Shown: one piece after another, positions 18,232 to 27,364 of the stretch
Numbering within the stretch: the stretch's first letter is position 1
Layout of the letters: the number at the start of each line of letters is the position of its first letter
Source of the DNA: Thermaerobacter marianensis
GTDB taxonomy: Bacteria; Bacillota; Sulfobacillia; DVGY01
Assembly: GCA_020724425.1 (NCBI GenBank)
Contig: DYGY01000015.1
Span: 1 to 52,623, forward strand
DNA length: 52,623 nucleotides
Reading direction: 5' to 3'
The notes under the pieces: generated by a model
Told to the model about the DNA's origin: nothing
Database searches by the model: none
The model's input: the letters and a program-made list of their open reading frames with translations, nothing else
Position numbers and translations under genes: made by a program

Positions 18232-19512
18232 CTATTTCGCTACTTCTTCTGTTTCCACGACTGTTTCTTTAGTTATGTCGCCACCAAGATCCTTAAACTT
18301 GGCAGCCACATTTTCATAACCTCTTTCAATATGCTCCACTCCTGAGAGTTCTGTTTCACCTTTAGCTATCAAACCTGCAATTAACAGCGCTGCACCGGCT
18401 CTAAGATCTGTAGCTCTTACTGGTGCGCCTGTTAATTCTCCGACTCCTTCTATGATAGCTGTTCTACCCTCTACTTTAATCTTTGTTCCCATACGCTGCA
18501 ATTCGTCCACATGCTTGAAACGTCCTTCCCAGACAGTTTCACTGACTATGCTAGTTCCCTGAGAAATTGAGAGAAATGCTGTCATCGGTTGTTGAGCATC
18601 TGTAGGGAAACCGGGATAAGGGATAGTCTTCACGTTAACTGCTGAAGGCCTTCGCTTACCAATAACCCTTAATTTATCACCATTCTCTTCAATCTCCACT
18701 CCCGCTTCTCTAAGTTTTGCAGTTATGGGGTCTAAATGTTTGGGGATGATATTCTCAATTGTAACGTCCCCTCTAGTAGCTGCAGCAGCCATCATAAAAG
18801 TAGCTGCTTCTATCTCATCAGGAATGATTGCATGGGTAGCACCATGCAATTCTTCTACACCTTTAATCTTGATAACGTCAGTACCTGCGCCTACAACTCT
18901 TGCACCCATGGCATTTAGATAATTGGCAAGGTCAACAATATGTGGTTCCTTAGCCGCATTTTCGATAACTGTAGTTCCCTCAGCAAAGACTGCTGCAAGG
19001 ATTATGTTAGCTGTTGCACCTACACTGACAACATCAAGGTAAATATTTGTGCCTATTAACTTATCGGCGCTAGCAACTATGGCACCATGCTCAACTTCCA
19101 CTTTAGCGCCTAGTGCCTTTAGTCCTTTAATATGTTGATCTATTGGCCTTAAACCAATATCACAACCACCGGGTAAAGCTACCTCAACTCTTCCCTTTTT
19201 TGCAAGGAGTGCACCTAAGAGATAATAGGACGCTCTAATCTTTTTAGCCCTATCTTCAGGTACCACTTCAGTGTGCATACTATCGGGGTTAATAGATAGA
19301 GTATTGCTATCAAGTCTGTCTACCTTAACTCCCATATCCCTCAAAATATTGAGATATATATTTACATCAGCTATATCTGGAATATTCTCTAAAATACTTG
19401 GACCATCACCCATTAGTGTTGCAGGGATAACTGCCAGCGCTGAATTTTTGCGCCCTCCCACTCTCACGTTACCGAAAAGAGGTTTGCCTCCCCGGATAAT
19501 TAATTTACTCAT
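18232..19512 (-). CDS. murA: UDP-N-acetylglucosamine 1-carboxyvinyltransferase
   Basis: First committed step of peptidoglycan precursor synthesis: transfers enolpyruvate from PEP to UDP-GlcNAc. The 426 residues contain K22-N23 (GGRKNSAL), catalytic Cys117 in PGGCDIGLRPID, and FPTDAQQP near the C-terminal third. With Cys rather than Asp at the active site it should belong to the fosfomycin-sensitive form. It lies between yycI and htrA, where many relatives carry yycJ/walJ, so a wall-synthesis enzyme has joined the wal operon. Confidence 0.95.
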   Translation of the reverse strand: MSKLIIRGGKPLFGNVRVGGRKNSALAVIPATLMGDGPSILENIPDIADVNIYLNILRDMGVKVDRLDSNTLSINPDSMHTEVVPEDRAKKIRASYYLLGALLAKKGRVEVALPGGCDIGLRPIDQHIKGLKALGAKVEVEHGAIVASADKLIGTNIYLDVVSVGATANIILAAVFAEGTTVIENAAKEPHIVDLANYLNAMGARVVGAGTDVIKIKGVEELHGATHAIIPDEIEAATFMMAAAATRGDVTIENIIPKHLDPITAKLREAGVEIEENGDKLRVIGKRRPSAVNVKTIPYPGFPTDAQQPMTAFLSISQGTSIVSETVWEGRFKHVDELQRMGTKIKVEGRTAIIEGVGELTGAPVRATDLRAGAALLIAGLIAKGETELSGVEHIERGYENVAAKFKDLGGDITKETVVETEEVAK

Positions 19513-19615
19513 TCGTCTGCTTGCCCACCTTTCCTGCGATTACAAACTATCATAACTGCTACGTTTCTCGATTAAGAGTCTGTGCTCCTGCACAATTATT
19601 TGCTAATTTCAACCT

Positions 19616-20509
19616 TTAGTCTTCAGTCTTTAGTTCCAGACGAGTTTCTTCTAATTGACCATTAACTACATTATAATAGACGGTTGTACCATCTTTAAAG
19701 AGAAATCTCCAAACCGGAGTAGCCTCAAAACGGGTTGAGTCATATGGTAAGCTATAGTAGCCTAGAGAAATGTCGATAAGTTGTTTGGGTTCAGCAAAGA
19801 GTGGTTCTTTTGCAAAAACAATAGACCATAAAAGGGCATCTATTGGAAAGGACGTTCGTTTTTGACCGGTATAACCTATAACATCAAACCAGACTCTTTC
19901 ATACTCAACTACCTGGCCATCTCGCAAGGTAACTCTAATTTCACTGGCAAAAACAATACTATCTTTATACTGCTGATTATATACATAAATGCTTTCACTT
20001 TGGTTTGTAATCTTTTGTGTCAATATCGCATTTATGGGTAACCCTCCATGTCTTTCAATGAATTCCTCAACAAACAATTCTTCGTTACTATAGGAAACCT
20101 CATCGGGAAAGGGGTTTCTGTAATGTATATGACCATTTGTAGAAACACTCAGGTAAGCATCATTTACAAAATACTCTAGCTGCAGAATCGGTCCTTCTTT
20201 ATATACCTTTACCTGGGGAATTAAGTTTTGTTCATCGGGAAAGAACAATTGAACCCACCATAAAGGATCAACCAGGTCAGAAAAACTAAGCTGCAGCAGT
20301 GCAAGCTCCTTACTTGCTTCAGGAATCTCTGTTTGTACATCTATGCCGGACTTATATAGATATGCCAGCAAATCCTTTTCTTCTCTAACTTCACCAGGAA
20401 CTATTCTAGCGTTAGCAGGCTGGGATTGTTGCCAAATTTGATAACCTAGAAAGGAATTAAGAATCAAGAAAGCTATAATAAGGATTGTTTTTGCTCTAGG
20501 TAGATCCAT
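19616..20509 (-). CDS. yycI: WalK regulatory protein YycI
   Basis: A 297-residue single-pass membrane protein. The N-terminal helix in MDLPRAKTILIIAFLILNSFLGYQ is typical of YycI, followed by an extracytoplasmic domain of repeated YycI-type alpha/beta folds. In Bacillus YycI and YycH modulate the WalK kinase through their membrane helices. It directly follows yycH with a 1-base gap. Sequence identity to model YycI looks low, so the call rests on topology, helix pattern and position. Confidence 0.85.
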   Translation of the reverse strand: MDLPRAKTILIIAFLILNSFLGYQIWQQSQPANARIVPGEVREEKDLLAYLYKSGIDVQTEIPEASKELALLQLSFSDLVDPLWWVQLFFPDEQNLIPQVKVYKEGPILQLEYFVNDAYLSVSTNGHIHYRNPFPDEVSYSNEELFVEEFIERHGGLPINAILTQKITNQSESIYVYNQQYKDSIVFASEIRVTLRDGQVVEYERVWFDVIGYTGQKRTSFPIDALLWSIVFAKEPLFAEPKQLIDISLGYYSLPYDSTRFEATPVWRFLFKDGTTVYYNVVNGQLEETRLELKTED

Positions 20510-20510
20510 A

Positions 20511-21929
20511 TTAGCCTTCCTCCCACCCTAGAATTTCACCAGTAAAGGCATTAATAAATACTTTCTTTCCACTACCTGTGATAAAAGTCCAGGCAGGTTT
20601 CAATAATGCTTCATTATCCAAACTTACATAACCCAAATAGGCATCTCTAATACGTTTATCCTGTGTACTACTGAAAGAGGCCCCCAGCTCAAACCAGCTC
20701 TCATGAAGCGCTTCAAGAGCTTGTTGCCCGGTAATAACCGGTGCATATCCATGACTAAGAATTGGCATATGGAGAGATCGATAGTAGTATTCAATTCCTC
20801 CAGGCCTTACAGTTACATTTAATGCTCCTCTTATGGCATCTACCGGATAGCCTTCCCATACATACCCGTAGCGGAAGCTATAACCATTAATCTCTCCTGG
20901 ACTTTGTAAAGAGAAGGTTCCTGGTACATACAAAGGTTTGGATTCAAGTAGAATCATTGATATCTCTTGAGGAAAGCCTCCATGTTCAACTACATACCGA
21001 TTGCTAGTTCCAAAAACAGCAAAGCTGCTTTCTGTCCAGGCAGAGGTACTCTTTAAGCCCAGACCTGGAGAGTGATAAATCAGAGTACCATTAGGATAGA
21101 TCTGTAGACCTGCACGACCATCACTGTAATATACAGAAAGGTCCTTTTCTTCTCTTCTTCGCACTACCGAGAAATCAGTAAAGTAGTCTGCAGGGTCAGA
21201 TACACCATACTCTTTAATTGGTGTTGTCCGGAACACAGCCATCTGAGTTGGCTCAGCCTGTACATATATACCGGGATCAACAATGAAGTTACCGGTTAAA
21301 TCCTCTAGCTCAACAGCCTTAACCATTTCTAGACTCGTTGCTTCCTGTCTCATAGATAGCAAAGCCTCTAAATCGTCCTCTATATAGACCCACTCAATGC
21401 CCTGATTGGTCACTCGATACAGACGATAATGCCCTTCATCCCCAGCAGTAATACCTACCTTTCGTAAGATCAGTTCCTGTCCACTTTGAATACTCTCTTC
21501 CATACCATGTTTTTCAGACCAAGCATTTAGCCAAAAACTGCCTGGCATCCGTCTGGGAACAAGAGTGAACTCCAATCCTTCCTTACTAGCATTCCAATCT
21601 AACAATTGATCACTAGTAACTAGTTGCCAGTCATGTTCCACATAAGTTAGAACGAGTGATGATAAAAGGTCATATGCCTCAGAGATAAATTTAGCATTAG
21701 TCTCTTTTCCACCATGGACTATTGAGTGATGGCCATCCCCCTTATGAACTACTAATTGGGTAGGGATTAGAAAATCTGCGCTATGAATCTCTATATCAAC
21801 TATAGCCTTAACATCATTATCTCTAGAATAGATTTCCCAGGGTAACTGTCCAAAGACCAAAAGGCTAGTTAGGGTTACACTAGTTATAACCAGAGATATT
21901 AACATGAAAGACTTAATATATTCTTTCAT
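20511..21929 (-). CDS. yycH: WalK regulatory protein YycH
   Basis: A 472-residue single-pass protein. The N-terminal helix (8-29) is followed by a long extracytoplasmic region with YycH features such as YVEHDWQLVT, HSPGLGLKSTSAWTESSFAVFG and a C-terminal KPAWTFITGSGKKVFINAFTGEILGW. It abuts walK with no gap. YycH and YycI act together on WalK in studied Bacillota; here function is inferred from synteny and architecture. Confidence 0.87.
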   Translation of the reverse strand: MKEYIKSFMLISLVITSVTLTSLLVFGQLPWEIYSRDNDVKAIVDIEIHSADFLIPTQLVVHKGDGHHSIVHGGKETNAKFISEAYDLLSSLVLTYVEHDWQLVTSDQLLDWNASKEGLEFTLVPRRMPGSFWLNAWSEKHGMEESIQSGQELILRKVGITAGDEGHYRLYRVTNQGIEWVYIEDDLEALLSMRQEATSLEMVKAVELEDLTGNFIVDPGIYVQAEPTQMAVFRTTPIKEYGVSDPADYFTDFSVVRRREEKDLSVYYSDGRAGLQIYPNGTLIYHSPGLGLKSTSAWTESSFAVFGTSNRYVVEHGGFPQEISMILLESKPLYVPGTFSLQSPGEINGYSFRYGYVWEGYPVDAIRGALNVTVRPGGIEYYYRSLHMPILSHGYAPVITGQQALEALHESWFELGASFSSTQDKRIRDAYLGYVSLDNEALLKPAWTFITGSGKKVFINAFTGEILGWEEG

Positions 21930-23756
21930 CTAAGCCAACTCCTCTGCCTGAGCTTTATAAGCAGGAGGTTCATTAGGCAGAAATATTGATACAACAGTAC
22001 CTCTATCAACTTCACTCTCAATATCAATCCTACCGCCATGAGCAAGAATTATCTGATGGGCAATCGAAAGACCCAGACCGGTACCTCCCATTTCACGAGA
22101 TCTGGCCTTGTCCACCCTATAGAATCTTTCAAATATCCTGACAATATCTTCTTCTGGGATACCAATTCCAGTGTCCTTTACCTTTATTTCTACCCCATTA
22201 GTATTGGTGTATGTCTTTTCATCAACCTGAACGCTAATTCGGCCACCTTCAGATGTATATTTAATCGCATTACTAAGAACATTAACCAATACCTGACCGA
22301 TTCTATCACTGTCAGCAATAATCTGTGATAGATCTGGTTGCACCTGAATGGCAAAAGTCAGCTTCTTCTGCTGCAAATGGGGTTCCAAACGCAGATGAAT
22401 ATCCTCTAAGAGTTCCCCTAGATGCAGAGGTGCCCAATCCCATCTTGCCTTGTCATAATCCATCTGCGATAACTGAAGAAGATCAGTAACTAATCTTGCC
22501 ATGCGATCTGTCTCACTAGCAATGACTCCTAAGAATACTTTTTCAAGTTCAGGATTATCAACACCATCCTGCAAGGTTTCCACATAATTCTTTACAGTTG
22601 TAATAGGAGTGCGTAGTTCATGGGAGACATTGGCAACAAACTCTCTCCTAAGATTATCAAGCTTTTGTTCTTCTGTTACGTCCTGTAAGACTACGACAAC
22701 GCCATAAAGGCTATCCTCAACTGTTTTTAACGGAGCAAAATATGCTCTTAAGACCATGTGTTTAGGTTCATCAAGAGTGATTAATCTCATCACTTCTCCC
22801 TGCTCAGTGACTGTATCAACAATCTCCTGCCAGTTAACGGCAGTGCGCAGTCGAGTTAATGGTTGCTCTAGAATCTGTTCCTGTTGTACACCAAAGAAAT
22901 CAGCTGCTGCAGGGTTAAGAGCAATAATTTTTCCATCTCTATCAAGAGCAATTAAACCATCCGCCATATGGGTCAAAATAGCCTCCAGCTTATTCTTCTC
23001 TTGAGTTATCTCACCCATGGTCAGTTCTAATTGTTGTGTTAAGTAGTTGAACATGGAAGCTAGCTGTCCGATCTCATCATTAGATCTAACCTTAATCTGG
23101 TGTTCAAAATCCCCTGCTGCCATTTTACCGGCCTTGGAAGTAATCTCACGAATCGGACCTGTAATAGTTCTTGCCAGGATAAGTGCCAATACAACTGTGA
23201 TTCCTAACGCTAAAGCGCCTGCACTTAATAATATGGCACGAATATCCGCTATAGTTTTCTTAATCGGGCTTAAACTGGCCACCACATAAACCACACCTAG
23301 TTGTTGTGTGCTCGAAGTTACGGGAATGGCCAGATAAAGAAACTCTTCCCCGGTATCTTCATTTGTCCTAATAAACTCAGCTGCATTTCCGCCCAAGGCA
23401 ATATTCACCTCGGGCTGAACTATTCGTTCACCCATTTTGTCCCTTTTCTCGACTGGGGAACTCAGAACTATTCCATTGGCATCTAGAACATATACATCTA
23501 CACCAGCACTTATGCTAAAGTCTTGAACAAATCGATCAAGATCCTCCTGTCTGGTGGTCCCAGATAAGTATGTAGACAAAAAGCCACCAAGAATCTGCGC
23601 CTGTACGCGCAGACTGGTGGAGAATTCCTCAATATAGTAGTTGTCTAAAGATTGTAAGAGATATACCCCGATAAGCTCCATGGCCATTAAGATGAGCAGG
23701 AGAAAAATCAGTACCATCTTCCATTGAATACTTCGAAACAAAGCAGTCCACCTCAT
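21930..23756 (-). CDS. walK: Sensor histidine kinase WalK
   Basis: Controls cell-wall metabolism together with WalR. The 608 residues run transmembrane helix (about 14-34), an extracytoplasmic Cache-like sensor (40-165), a second helix (176-196), HAMP (197-250), PAS (255-365), HisKA with H379 in VANVSHELRTP, and HATPase with N-box NVLSNAIKYT, DTGIGIP and GGTGLGLS. It starts 1 base after the walR stop. The intact PAS and HAMP order is that of canonical WalK. Confidence 0.95.
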   Translation of the reverse strand: MRWTALFRSIQWKMVLIFLLLILMAMELIGVYLLQSLDNYYIEEFSTSLRVQAQILGGFLSTYLSGTTRQEDLDRFVQDFSISAGVDVYVLDANGIVLSSPVEKRDKMGERIVQPEVNIALGGNAAEFIRTNEDTGEEFLYLAIPVTSSTQQLGVVYVVASLSPIKKTIADIRAILLSAGALALGITVVLALILARTITGPIREITSKAGKMAAGDFEHQIKVRSNDEIGQLASMFNYLTQQLELTMGEITQEKNKLEAILTHMADGLIALDRDGKIIALNPAAADFFGVQQEQILEQPLTRLRTAVNWQEIVDTVTEQGEVMRLITLDEPKHMVLRAYFAPLKTVEDSLYGVVVVLQDVTEEQKLDNLRREFVANVSHELRTPITTVKNYVETLQDGVDNPELEKVFLGVIASETDRMARLVTDLLQLSQMDYDKARWDWAPLHLGELLEDIHLRLEPHLQQKKLTFAIQVQPDLSQIIADSDRIGQVLVNVLSNAIKYTSEGGRISVQVDEKTYTNTNGVEIKVKDTGIGIPEEDIVRIFERFYRVDKARSREMGGTGLGLSIAHQIILAHGGRIDIESEVDRGTVVSIFLPNEPPAYKAQAEELA

Positions 23757-23757
23757 C

Positions 23758-24447
23758 CTATCCCTTGGGGAAATAGTACCCTACCCCTCGTTTTGTAAGA
23801 ATATATTGTGGCTCACTTGGACTATCTTCAATCTTTTCTCTAAGTCTCCGTATGGTTACATCAACTGTTCTAACATCACCAAAATACTCATAACCCCAAA
23901 CTTTTTCCAAGAGTATTTCCCGGGAAAAGACCTGACCCGGTTGAGTAGCAAAAAACTTCAAGAGTTCAAATTCCCTGGCAGTTAGGTCAATCTGTCGATC
24001 TTTTCTATACACCTGAAAACCTGATAGATCCATCAGTAAGTCACCAAAGCGTATTGATTGTTCAGACTCAACACTCGCCGTAATCTGAGATCTCCTCAGA
24101 ATAGCTCGTACTCTAGCTGTCAATTCTCTAGGACTAAACGGTTTTGTCACATAATCATCGGCACCTAGTTCTAGTCCCCTCACCTTATCTAATTCTTCAT
24201 CCTTGGCTGTCAACATTAAGATTGGTACAGCAGAGTCCTTACGGATCTCCTCACAAACCTGAAAGCCGTTTAACTCCGGAAGCATAATGTCAAGAATGAT
24301 TAGGTCATACTGCTCCTCTTTTGTTGATTTAATAGCACTAACACCATCATAGGCAGGAGTAACTCGAAACCCCTCGCGTTCCAGGTTATACTTTATAATC
24401 TCAACTAGCGGCTTTTCATCATCTACCAAAAGGATGTGTTCAGCCAT
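23758..24447 (-). CDS. walR: Response regulator WalR
   Basis: An OmpR/PhoB-type regulator of cell-wall genes. The 229 residues have receiver acidic D9-D10, phospho-acceptor D53 (LIILDIMLPELNG), K103 region (VTKPFSPREL), and a winged-helix domain (FDLTAREFELL-like segment, EKVWGYEYFGDVRTVDVTIRRLREK). ATG 24447 is preceded by CCGGAGGTG. It heads walRK-yycHI-murA-htrA-rlmH. Confidence 0.96.
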   Translation of the reverse strand: MAEHILLVDDEKPLVEIIKYNLEREGFRVTPAYDGVSAIKSTKEEQYDLIILDIMLPELNGFQVCEEIRKDSAVPILMLTAKDEELDKVRGLELGADDYVTKPFSPRELTARVRAILRRSQITASVESEQSIRFGDLLMDLSGFQVYRKDRQIDLTAREFELLKFFATQPGQVFSREILLEKVWGYEYFGDVRTVDVTIRRLREKIEDSPSEPQYILTKRGVGYYFPKG

Positions 24448-24491
24448 ATTTTCACCTCCGGCAATTCCTATGCTTAATTATACCAGTTGAT

Positions 24492-24513
24492 TCCTAGAAA
24501 TATAAGTCTAGGA
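24492..24513 (-). terminator. Hairpin after the peptidase-MA-like gene
   Basis: TCCTAGA/TCTAGGA pair 24492-24498 with 24507-24513 around an 8-base loop, immediately after the stop at 24514. There is no clear U-tract, so it is a weak terminator or an mRNA 3' stabiliser upstream of walR. Confidence 0.45.
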
Positions 24514-25350
24514 CTACTTATCTAACAACCTAATCATATGAGCATACTCAAAATTCAGATATTCTTGCATCAGGTCTTTTATATCCTCTTCATCTTCAAT
24601 TGCTGCTAATAAGTTTGCGGGATCATTGTTCGTTTGGGCCAATGAGAAGACGATAAGGAAACTATGCCCATAGGCGAGTGGTTGATTAGAAAGCTGTTCA
24701 AATCCCCTTAGTTCCTCCAGCGAATAGGGATCACTTTCAGCTACTTCTCTCAAAGCTTCCTGCCAGTAGTAGCCCTTATAATACCACTCCAGATACTGGG
24801 CAAGACCTTCTGAAAACCAGAGAGGAAAAGCACCAGCTGCCCAGTAATCGAGAAAGTAATGGCTCATCTCATGCAATATGGGACCCCTCTCTTTTAGAGC
24901 AAGTAAAGGATCATCACCGGCCCATTCCTGCGGATCAAGAATATGAACTGCCCCGGCCCAGTAAGCTCCAAGAACCTTATCTTCCTCTGACCAACCAAAA
25001 ATGCCTCGCAAAGAATCTCGACTAGGGTGTAGCACAATACTTACACTACCGGGCTTGTCGTCAAAATATCTGGCCAAACGCCAATATTCTTCCAAAGCTA
25101 CTTCTGCTACAGTCTTTAACAGTTCCTCATCGGCATTCTGATGATAAATTGTAATCATGTTAATGTGTTCCTCATCCCAGCCCTTAAAAACAAGAGTCTT
25201 CCCGATAACCTCTTTGGTAGCAGCCAGGAAAACTCGATAAACATTATGAGAAAATGTTGCTGTTAGCCCACTGCTTAGTAAAAATAGCAGAGCAAGAAGC
25301 AACACAACCCACTTATTAGCTTTGCTTCTATTCCTTGTTCTGGTTTCCAT
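24514..25350 (-). CDS. Membrane-anchored metallopeptidase, peptidase-MA-like
   Basis: A 278-residue gluzincin-type protein. An N-terminal transmembrane helix (14-33) is followed by an extracytoplasmic domain with zinc motif H160-E-M-S-H164 and the third ligand E181 in WFSEGLAQYLEW, an arrangement of the peptidase MA / DUF1570 group. All metal-binding and catalytic residues are present, so it is probably active. It lies between the CapA-type gene and walR in an envelope cluster. Substrate unknown; a wall- or surface-protein-processing role is inferred. Confidence 0.8.
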   Translation of the reverse strand: METRTRNRSKANKWVVLLLALLFLLSSGLTATFSHNVYRVFLAATKEVIGKTLVFKGWDEEHINMITIYHQNADEELLKTVAEVALEEYWRLARYFDDKPGSVSIVLHPSRDSLRGIFGWSEEDKVLGAYWAGAVHILDPQEWAGDDPLLALKERGPILHEMSHYFLDYWAAGAFPLWFSEGLAQYLEWYYKGYYWQEALREVAESDPYSLEELRGFEQLSNQPLAYGHSFLIVFSLAQTNNDPANLLAAIEDEEDIKDLMQEYLNFEYAHMIRLLDK

Positions 25351-25390
25351 ACTGCAAGATTCTCTACAGAGAAGCTATCTCCTATCAGCC

Positions 25391-27283
25391 CTATCTATGC
25401 AATTGTTGGCTAATAAGGCCCCAGCCACCAACCTCGGAAATATCTACATTCATCCCTCTAGACATCTCTTTTAACCTGCCAAGGATAATATTTAGGTCTT
25501 GATCGTTTACAGATTTAGGCTGTCCCTCATGTATCAAAAGCGGCAGAACACGCACCTGTTCAATAGCATCCTTTGAAATAGTAATTTCAGCAAGAATAGT
25601 CTCTATCTGATGTCTCTTTCGCTGATCATAGACAAAATTGCCTAAACTATAGAAGATTGGTCTCCCCTTATACATCTCAATCCCCTGTAAGTTATGAGGA
25701 TGATGACCAATAATTATGTCTGCACCAGCATCAATAAATGATCTAGCATCTAAACGCTGATCTTCTCTGGGATATGCTAAGCCCTCTTCACCCCAGTGCA
25801 GAGAAAGAAGCAACCAGTCGGCATCTTTAACAGCACTTATATCTCTCTTTATTTCTTCAGGATTATATGGATTAATACCCGCTCTATCAGGAGTTGCTCC
25901 CATAGGTCTCCTATAATCCCAGGAAAAGAAGATATCAGCCATTTCCGAATAAGAAAGAATCGCCAACATCATTCCTTCCACTTCAAGATAAATAGGTGCA
26001 CGAGCCCGGTTGAGATCCTGACCAGCACCTACAGGTTGTATTCCCTGCTCCAATAGGTACTCTATGGTATCCATTAACCCTTCAGTATCATAATCAACTG
26101 TATGGTTATTAGCAGTATTGAGCACATCAAAGTATTTTAACCGTCCACTTACTTCTGGTTCACCTTTTAACCAGATCCCTTTACCCGGTAAGGGTTCACC
26201 TCTTTCTGAAATAACCATTTCCAAATTACCAAAAACCAGATGACTTTTTTCAAACTGGTCGTTTACATATGTAAAAGGATAGCTTGGTTCTTTTTCCGGC
26301 ATTACTCTGGCTACACCCCTGCCCAGCATAATATCACCTACTGCGGTTAGGGTTAATTCGTTCGCATAGTCTACCTTTGCCTGAGCCGGGTTTGGATATA
26401 ATTTTCTTAACTTTAGCTCATAGGGTTCCTGCCCCTCAATGCTTATCTGAAGGGAATCGACAATATGTACTTGATTAAAAGTTAGAATCAAAAGATCATT
26501 AAATAGGTCTAATGACTCCTGAGTTCCCTTGACAATTGACCACTCTTTCCCAAAATCTAAATAGATTGTTCTACTAACCTGTTGCAACCCTGGTGATCTT
26601 CCTTCCAAAGGTTTAGGAAAGAACAATCGGCCATCACCAAAACTACCAGAATAGCTCATTAACGCTTGTAATAAAGACTGGGGGTCATTGGTATTAAGAC
26701 CAGACAGTAGATAATAGACGACAGATACTGACCCATTTTCAACCTGTCCAAGATAGATACCTGACTCTCCTGCACCAGTATAGTCAATTTGTGAATAGAT
26801 TTCTCCATCCAACCGAAAAACCAATCGTTCAGGCTTATAGTCCCCCGGATACCATGTTAACCCTGCAGATTCTAACGAGATAAAGGTTTGTTCAACAGAC
26901 ATTAATTCCAAATTAGTGGGTTCTTGGTTTAGATCAATAACGGCCTGCTCAGGTCCATAAGTAACTTTATCTATCAGATCAACACCTGCAAAGTGTTCCC
27001 AGATATCTAAGACTCTTCCTAAAGTTGGCCTTTCCGGTACTGGTACACTGAAGATAAGTAACATGCCTGAGTGGCTATCAGGAGTATAGATGCTTAGATA
27101 ACCCTCATCTACAGCTGGTACATACTCCATATCAAATACTTGGTCTTCACTTAATTGCCCTTCCTGACTATAAAGGACAATAGCTATGAGCAAAGCAAGA
27201 AGAACAATGAGTAATAGCAATAAGAATCTCATACGCCTCTTTCTCTCTTCTCTTTCCCTACGCAACCTACGGTTTTCGTCCAA
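25391..27283 (-). CDS. Membrane-anchored GerMN-CapA fusion protein
   Basis: A 630-residue protein with a very basic N-terminus (MDENRRLRREREERKRR), one transmembrane helix (19-38), two regions resembling GerMN sporulation/germination domains (about 65-165 and 185-290), and a C-terminal CapA/PgsA-type domain of the calcineurin-like metallophosphatase fold (309-560) with LTAVGDIMLGRG, FGNLEMVIS, NTANNHTVDY, SLHWGEE and GHHPHNLQG. CapA-like domains are linked to poly-gamma-glutamate capsule export but also occur as orphans; no capBC genes are nearby, so capsule synthesis is unlikely. The GerMN assignment is the weaker part. Confidence 0.75.
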   Translation of the reverse strand: MDENRRLRREREERKRRMRFLLLLLIVLLALLIAIVLYSQEGQLSEDQVFDMEYVPAVDEGYLSIYTPDSHSGMLLIFSVPVPERPTLGRVLDIWEHFAGVDLIDKVTYGPEQAVIDLNQEPTNLELMSVEQTFISLESAGLTWYPGDYKPERLVFRLDGEIYSQIDYTGAGESGIYLGQVENGSVSVVYYLLSGLNTNDPQSLLQALMSYSGSFGDGRLFFPKPLEGRSPGLQQVSRTIYLDFGKEWSIVKGTQESLDLFNDLLILTFNQVHIVDSLQISIEGQEPYELKLRKLYPNPAQAKVDYANELTLTAVGDIMLGRGVARVMPEKEPSYPFTYVNDQFEKSHLVFGNLEMVISERGEPLPGKGIWLKGEPEVSGRLKYFDVLNTANNHTVDYDTEGLMDTIEYLLEQGIQPVGAGQDLNRARAPIYLEVEGMMLAILSYSEMADIFFSWDYRRPMGATPDRAGINPYNPEEIKRDISAVKDADWLLLSLHWGEEGLAYPREDQRLDARSFIDAGADIIIGHHPHNLQGIEMYKGRPIFYSLGNFVYDQRKRHQIETILAEITISKDAIEQVRVLPLLIHEGQPKSVNDQDLNIILGRLKEMSRGMNVDISEVGGWGLISQQLHR

Positions 27284-27324
27284 ATCAAGGCCTCCTCATA
27301 TAAAGTCCCCTTGGATATAGACGC

Positions 27325-27357
27325 AAAAAGACCCCTAAGAGTTCCTTAGGGATCTTT
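27325..27357 (-). terminator. Rho-independent terminator after the M23 gene
   Basis: CCCTAAG/CTTAGGG pair 27333-27339 with 27345-27351, extended by AAAGA/TCTTT. On the minus strand it is followed by TTTTTGCG. It lies 8 bases after the stop at 27365. Confidence 0.85.
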
Positions 27358-27364
27358 ATTTCCG

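Noticed and set aside
22038-23486. Several plus-strand ORFs inside walK
   Set aside because: They are shadows of a well-conserved minus-strand gene and lack ribosome sites.
25391-27283. Poly-gamma-glutamate capsule locus
   Set aside because: Only a CapA-like domain is present, with no capB, capC or capE nearby.
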